Shown piece by piece: positions 6,580 to 9,481 of a stretch of 9,481 nucleotides of DNA. The notes beneath the pieces were generated by a model, which saw only the letters and a list, made by a program, of their open reading frames with translations, had not been told where the DNA came from and did no database searches. This DNA comes from Sphingomonas sp. CCH9-E2 (lineage in GTDB: Bacteria > Pseudomonadota > Alphaproteobacteria > Sphingomonadales > Sphingomonadaceae): assembly GCF_001557215.1 (NCBI RefSeq), contig NZ_LSJM01000374.1, positions 1 to 9,481 of the forward strand. The letters run 5' to 3'. The position numbers were made by a program, and so were the translations under genes. How positions within the stretch are numbered: position 1 is the stretch's first letter; every line of letters begins with the position of its first letter.

Positions 6580-6957
6580 TCAGTCCGACAGCGCCGCCGC
6601 CCGGGCGACATCCCGCGCTAGCGAGCCGACAGAGTCAAGCCCCAAAGACCGGTCCGACGACGAAATCATGCGGGTTTCGATGGAACGCGCGCGTCCGCGC
6701 TCGATCACCGTCACATCCGCAGCCATCGTGTCCGCCCGCACGACACGCAGGGCGACCGTCATGCCGTCGCCGGACCGCTGCCCGACAGGGACCAGCGCAT
6801 AGCGGCGCCCGGCGGCGGCAGAGAGTTGCTCGACAAAGCGCGTGCACACCGCATGTGCGTCGAGCCCCGCTTTCTCACCCCCCGCCACGGTGCAGGACAG
6901 CGACAGCGGCGCCCCGGCGGAACTTACCGACATGGCGAGCCAGACGATCCACGACAT
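6580..6957 (-). CDS. Small predicted exported protein of unknown function, adjacent to the protease gene
   Basis: I do not recognise a family. The product is 125 residues from ATG at 6957, with a good Shine-Dalgarno (GGGAGAA, 5 bases spacing). The first ~16 residues (MSWIVWLAMSVSSAGA) look like a Sec signal peptide with possible cleavage after AGA, although a positive N-terminal charge is missing. The mature part holds two cysteines (Cys22 and Cys38) suited to one disulfide in the periplasm. The middle (ALRVVRADTMAADVTVIERG) looks like alternating beta strands, and the C-terminal end is helical and alanine-rich. Third-position GC matches the neighbours, which supports a real gene. It ends 73 bases before the protease starts, so the two are probably co-transcribed. 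Size, export signal, single cysteine pair and position resemble the periplasmic serralysin inhibitors (Inh/AprI) of gamma-proteobacteria, but I see no clear sequence match to them. Confidence 0.72.
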   Translation of the reverse strand: MSWIVWLAMSVSSAGAPLSLSCTVAGGEKAGLDAHAVCTRFVEQLSAAAGRRYALVPVGQRSGDGMTVALRVVRADTMAADVTVIERGRARSIETRMISSSDRSLGLDSVGSLARDVARAAALSD

Positions 6958-7038
6958 GCCGCTTCTCCCGCTACAACATTCATGCGCGGCACCCTGACCG
7001 CCGATCGATGAACAGGGGCTTTCGCGCGCATTCCCATT
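6958..7038 (-). other. Intergenic leader of the small exported protein
   Basis: These 81 bases follow the TAA of the upstream FkbM gene (7041-7039). They contain the GGGAGAA ribosome binding site at 6969-6963. I see no convincing -35/-10 pair and no U-tailed hairpin, so read-through from the capsule genes is the simplest reading. Confidence 0.4.
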
Positions 7039-7872
7039 TTATCGCCGGAAACACAGCATATGGTCGATATTGTGCGGCTGGGCGAAGATCGCGTCGATCG
7101 TGATCGGCTGGATGCCCGCGACATAATCGATGATGTCGAGACTGAACCCCTCACCGATGATCTCCTCCAGAAACCCGCGCGGGTCGGGGTAGCGCGATAC
7201 CGTGAATTCCATGAAGATCGTCAGCGGCTGGCCCCCGGCGAGGATGCCGGTCATGCCACGCCACACCTGTTGTTCGAACCCCTCGACATCGATCTTGATG
7301 AATTCGGCATTGCGTGCATCGGGAAAGCTGTCGAGCCGGCGCAGCGGGACGGCGTTGGAAATCCCCTCGCCCTCATAGGCGTGGACGCGGCCGCCGCCGG
7401 GCTGGTGCGTCATGACCTCCATCGTCACATAGCCCTCTTCGCTGCCAAGGGCGACATTGTGGACCGCGGCGAAGGACGCATAGCCGTTCATCTCGACGCT
7501 GCGCTGCGCGCGGGTTGCCATTGCCGGATTGGGCTCGAACGACAGCACCCGTCCCTCCGCCCCGGTCAGGTCGGCGAGGAGCAGCGAATAATAGCCGAGA
7601 TTGGCACCGACATCGATGACGGTCGATCCGCGCCGGACGCTGCGCAGCATCGCTTCGGTCACCCACATTTCCCAGAAGCCGTCGAGCATCAGATGGCTGC
7701 TGATGCCGATATCGCGGGTATCGACGAGCATCTTGTAGCGACCGAGCACCCGGGCAAGCGCGGTATGGTCGCCGCAATAAGCGGTGCGACACAGCGCGCG
7801 GATCTCCGCCTCGTTGAAGGTGCGCGGATGCTGAAGCAGCCGCCAGATGTCGTAGATCGGTGTCGCGCTCAT
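7039..7872 (-). CDS. FkbM-family SAM-dependent methyltransferase, copy 1
   Basis: A 277-residue cytosolic methyltransferase starting at ATG 7872, with CGGGGACGGA directly upstream serving as ribosome binding site. SAM-binding VIDVGANLGYY is at about 85-95, FEPNP at 112-116 and the FkbM signature FIKIDVEGFE at 191-200, followed by IFMEF. The ~75 residues before the Rossmann fold (NEAEIRALCR through WEMWVTEAMLR) are shared with the FkbM gene at 2513-3445. The C-terminal halves align more loosely but share the FMEFT, GF and HxD-type ends (HNIDHML here, HEDQMLV in the other). It begins 10 bases after the KpsC-like gene stops, so it belongs to the same operon. Methylation of a capsule sugar or of the chain end is the most likely role; the acceptor is unknown. 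Confidence 0.87.
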   Translation of the reverse strand: MSATPIYDIWRLLQHPRTFNEAEIRALCRTAYCGDHTALARVLGRYKMLVDTRDIGISSHLMLDGFWEMWVTEAMLRSVRRGSTVIDVGANLGYYSLLLADLTGAEGRVLSFEPNPAMATRAQRSVEMNGYASFAAVHNVALGSEEGYVTMEVMTHQPGGGRVHAYEGEGISNAVPLRRLDSFPDARNAEFIKIDVEGFEQQVWRGMTGILAGGQPLTIFMEFTVSRYPDPRGFLEEIIGEGFSLDIIDYVAGIQPITIDAIFAQPHNIDHMLCFRR

Positions 7873-7882
7873 TCCGTCCCCG

Positions 7883-8959
7883 TCAGTTACCGCTCATGGC
7901 GCGCGCGGCGCCGAATTGTCCCGCCAGGCGTCCGATCAAAGCCCGCCACCGCGTCGGCGGCGGGGCCGATCCCTGCGCGGCCAGTTCCTGCGCCAGCGCC
8001 TCGACGCTGCACGGGGTGCCGGTGCGCGCACTGGCATAGACCGGATAGGCGATCAGCGCCGCTGCCACCAGTTCGGCCAGAGTTCGCCGCCGGGTCCGGC
8101 GTGCGATCGGGGCGCGGTCCTGCGTCAGGCCCCAGCCGGCATAGAAAGGCTGGCCGTGCACCACGACCTCCCGACCGCGCACCAGCGCCTCGAACCCGGT
8201 CAGCGAAGTGAGCACATGCACCGCGTCGGCGCGGTCGAGCAGGTCGGTCAGGCGGGCATCGGGCGCGACCAGATCGGCATGATCGAGCGCCGCGCGCTCA
8301 CCTGTGCCGCCCGCGCGCAGGCCCGAAACCACATCGGGATGCGGCTTGTACACGATGAAGGCGTCGGGTTCCTCGGCACGGACGCGGGCGAGCAGGTCGA
8401 TCATACCGGTCACCCCGGCATTGCCCAGCCGCACCGACTGGTCGGTCTCGACCTGGCCCGGTACGAGCACGACGCGCCGGTCGGTCGGCAGCGTCAGCGG
8501 CTCGCCGGACAGATTATATTTGGTCAGCCGGGCGCGGCGCAGCAGCGCGATCAGCGCCTCGGCACGCGCCAGCAGCGCGGCGTCGAACTCGGCGGCCTGA
8601 AGCAAATGTTCCAGATCGCTCGGCCCGGTCGGGTCGTAATGCGGGCGGCGACGATCCAGCGTCAGCGAACAGGGCTGAACCAGCGCCGCGCCCAGCCCCG
8701 CCGAGCGCAGAAACCCGTCCTCGATCCACCAGAGCGGAACGTCCGCCGCGCGCGCGGCCTGCTCCAGCCCCGGCGGCACCCGCGTCGCCCAGCAGCCGAT
8801 CGCCCCGCCGCGTTGCCGCGCGATCGCGACGGCGCGCGCAGGGTCGCGGGCGATGGCCGGACCATGCGCATTGCGGAGCATCGACCGCACCCGCCTTCGC
8901 TTCCATGGGGTGATTCCGATCAGGCAGGCCAGACTATCGGGCTGCGCCACCGCACTCAT
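7883..8959 (-). CDS. kpsC: KpsC-like capsule beta-KDO glycosyltransferase, single-module form
   Basis: KpsC and KpsS transfer KDO from CMP-KDO to a phosphatidylglycerol anchor, building the linker for ABC-exported capsules at the cytosolic face of the inner membrane. This 358-residue protein carries one set of KpsC module motifs: IEDGFLRSAGLG (79-90), LDRRRPHYDP (101-110), VPGQVETDQS (166-175), YKPHPDV (204-210), LTSLTGFEAL (250-259), HGQPFYAGWGLT (268-279), then a KpsC-type C-terminal part with LAELVAAALIAYPVY and TGTPC. Classical KpsC is about 670 residues with two such modules, so this is half-size. It is complete by its own start (ATG 8959) and stop (7885-7883), with no sign of a frameshift in the flanks, where another gene abuts on each side. 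Either the second module is encoded elsewhere or the linker is made differently. The ATGA overlap with the export gene upstream implies tight co-translation. Confidence 0.88.
   Translation of the reverse strand: MSAVAQPDSLACLIGITPWKRRRVRSMLRNAHGPAIARDPARAVAIARQRGGAIGCWATRVPPGLEQAARAADVPLWWIEDGFLRSAGLGAALVQPCSLTLDRRRPHYDPTGPSDLEHLLQAAEFDAALLARAEALIALLRRARLTKYNLSGEPLTLPTDRRVVLVPGQVETDQSVRLGNAGVTGMIDLLARVRAEEPDAFIVYKPHPDVVSGLRAGGTGERAALDHADLVAPDARLTDLLDRADAVHVLTSLTGFEALVRGREVVVHGQPFYAGWGLTQDRAPIARRTRRRTLAELVAAALIAYPVYASARTGTPCSVEALAQELAAQGSAPPPTRWRALIGRLAGQFGAARAMSGN
8956..8959 (-). other. ATGA stop-start overlap (translational coupling)
   Basis: The TGA of the export protein (8958-8956) overlaps the ATG of the KpsC-like gene (8959-8957). 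This arrangement usually means ribosomes re-initiate, and it places both genes in one transcript. Confidence 0.8.
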
Positions 8960-9481
8960 CGCGTCAGCAGATCGACGGTGATCGCCGGGGTCACCAGCGT
9001 GTTGAGCAGCTGCACCAGCTTGCCGAACTGGACCGAGCGCGCATTGGCGACCAGCAGCACATCCTTTTCGCGCATCGCAAAGCGCTGCGACAGGAAATAG
9101 CTGCGTGGGTCGAGCAGGTTGAGGCGGTAGATCACCGGCTTCGACGCGCCATCGGGCCCGGCTTCGTAGCGGAAGACAAACACGCCTGTCGCATCGGCGC
9201 GATCATCGGCCAGCCCGCCGGAGCGCGCGATTGCCTCGGCCAGCGTCAGGGTGTCGCTGTCGAACGCCAGCTCCGCGACGTTCCGCGCCGAGCCGAGCAC
9301 GGTGAGCGAGCGCACGCTGCGGATCAGCTGAACATGATCGCCGGGGGCGAGCCGGACATTGGCCGGGCTGTCGACGCGCAGCTGATCGAGCCGGATTTCC
9401 GCCGCCTGGCCACCGCGCACCAGCCGCACGCGCGTATCGGCCGGCCGATTGGCAGGCCCACCCGCCTGCGCGATCAGGTCG
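8956..9481 (-). CDS. Outer-membrane polysaccharide export protein (Wza/KpsD/BexD family), C-terminal part, cut by window edge
   Basis: The frame is open to the right edge, so the true start, signal peptide and N-terminal export domain lie outside; 174 residues are visible. They include the end of one SLBB domain (TRVRLVRGGQ, then VRLAPGDHVQLI), a second SLBB unit with VLGSARNVAELAF and LTLAEAIARSGGLADDRADA followed by GVFVFRYE, and a C-terminal segment with IYRLNLLDPRSYFLSQRF, MREKDVLLVANA and a final helix ending LLTR. This is the pattern of KpsD/BexD/CtrA proteins that form the outer-membrane exit of group 2/3 capsule exporters. It is coupled by ATGA overlap to the KpsC-like gene. The KpsE and KpsMT partners are not in the window and may lie further upstream. 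Confidence 0.87.
   Translation of the reverse strand, partial: DLIAQAGGPANRPADTRVRLVRGGQAAEIRLDQLRVDSPANVRLAPGDHVQLIRSVRSLTVLGSARNVAELAFDSDTLTLAEAIARSGGLADDRADATGVFVFRYEAGPDGASKPVIYRLNLLDPRSYFLSQRFAMREKDVLLVANARSVQFGKLVQLLNTLVTPAITVDLLTR

Noticed and set aside
3264..7103. A 1279-codon open frame on the plus strand opposite the protease and neighbouring genes
   Set aside because: It crosses several genes with strong homology on the minus strand. Its length comes from G/C-ending codon bias and the repeated glycine/aspartate codons of the RTX region, and its predicted product shows low-complexity, Arg/Ala/Val-rich composition without a recognisable domain.
7060..9100. Two long overlapping plus-strand open frames opposite the FkbM and KpsC-like genes
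   Set aside because: They lie antisense to genes with clear motifs and show no domain of their own.
9427..9429. GTG at 9429 as the start of the export protein
   Set aside because: The frame stays open to the window edge and the residues upstream continue the SLBB pattern, so this is an internal codon.

Overview
The window is GC-rich with strong third-position G/C bias. Every gene I accept lies on the minus strand, so transcription runs from the right edge (9481) to the left edge (1). The gene content is a KDO-linked (group 2/3 type, ABC-exported) capsule locus combined with a type I secreted RTX metalloprotease. Codon use and gene families suggest an alphaproteobacterium, most likely a sphingomonad. 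That assignment is inference; no rRNA or other marker is present. I see no tRNA, CRISPR array, insertion sequence or phage gene.

Layout in transcription order: (1) 9481-8956, the C-terminal part of an outer-membrane polysaccharide export protein (Wza/KpsD/BexD family), cut by the window edge. (2) 8959-7883, a single-module KpsC-like beta-KDO glycosyltransferase, coupled to the first gene by an ATGA overlap. (3) 7872-7039, an FkbM-family methyltransferase. (4) 6957-6580, a small unrecognised exported protein with two cysteines. (5) 6506-3519, a 995-residue M10 (serralysin-type) zinc metalloprotease with two PPC domains, a metzincin active site and RTX repeats. (6) 3445-2513, a second FkbM methyltransferase, paralogous to the first. 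(7) 2389-1412, arabinose-5-phosphate isomerase (KdsD/KpsF). (8) 1428-631, CMP-KDO synthetase (KdsB/KpsU-like), overlapping kdsD. (9) 563-1, the N-terminal part of a PrtD-type type I secretion ABC transporter, cut by the left edge.

How they fit together: KdsD makes arabinose-5-phosphate for KDO synthesis and KdsB activates KDO as CMP-KDO. The KpsC-like enzyme would use it to build the poly-KDO linker on the lipid anchor, and the Wza/KpsD protein would carry the finished chain through the outer membrane. The FkbM enzymes could O-methylate the glycan. Within this capsule block sit a secreted RTX protease, a small exported protein next to it, and a type I transporter that is the obvious candidate for exporting the protease. 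Gaps between genes are all under 125 bases. Two of them hold hairpins just after a stop codon, and a third holds an inverted repeat ahead of the protease start. These may tune relative expression, but no clear sigma-70 promoter is visible.

Most notable: a protease cassette bracketed by paralogous FkbM genes inside a capsule locus; all three cysteines of the 995-residue protease packed into a CxCxxC cluster near its N-terminus; a 49-residue tail after the usual RTX C-terminal ending; a half-size KpsC; a KdsB with substitutions in conserved motifs; and the small exported protein in the position where other bacteria encode a serralysin inhibitor.
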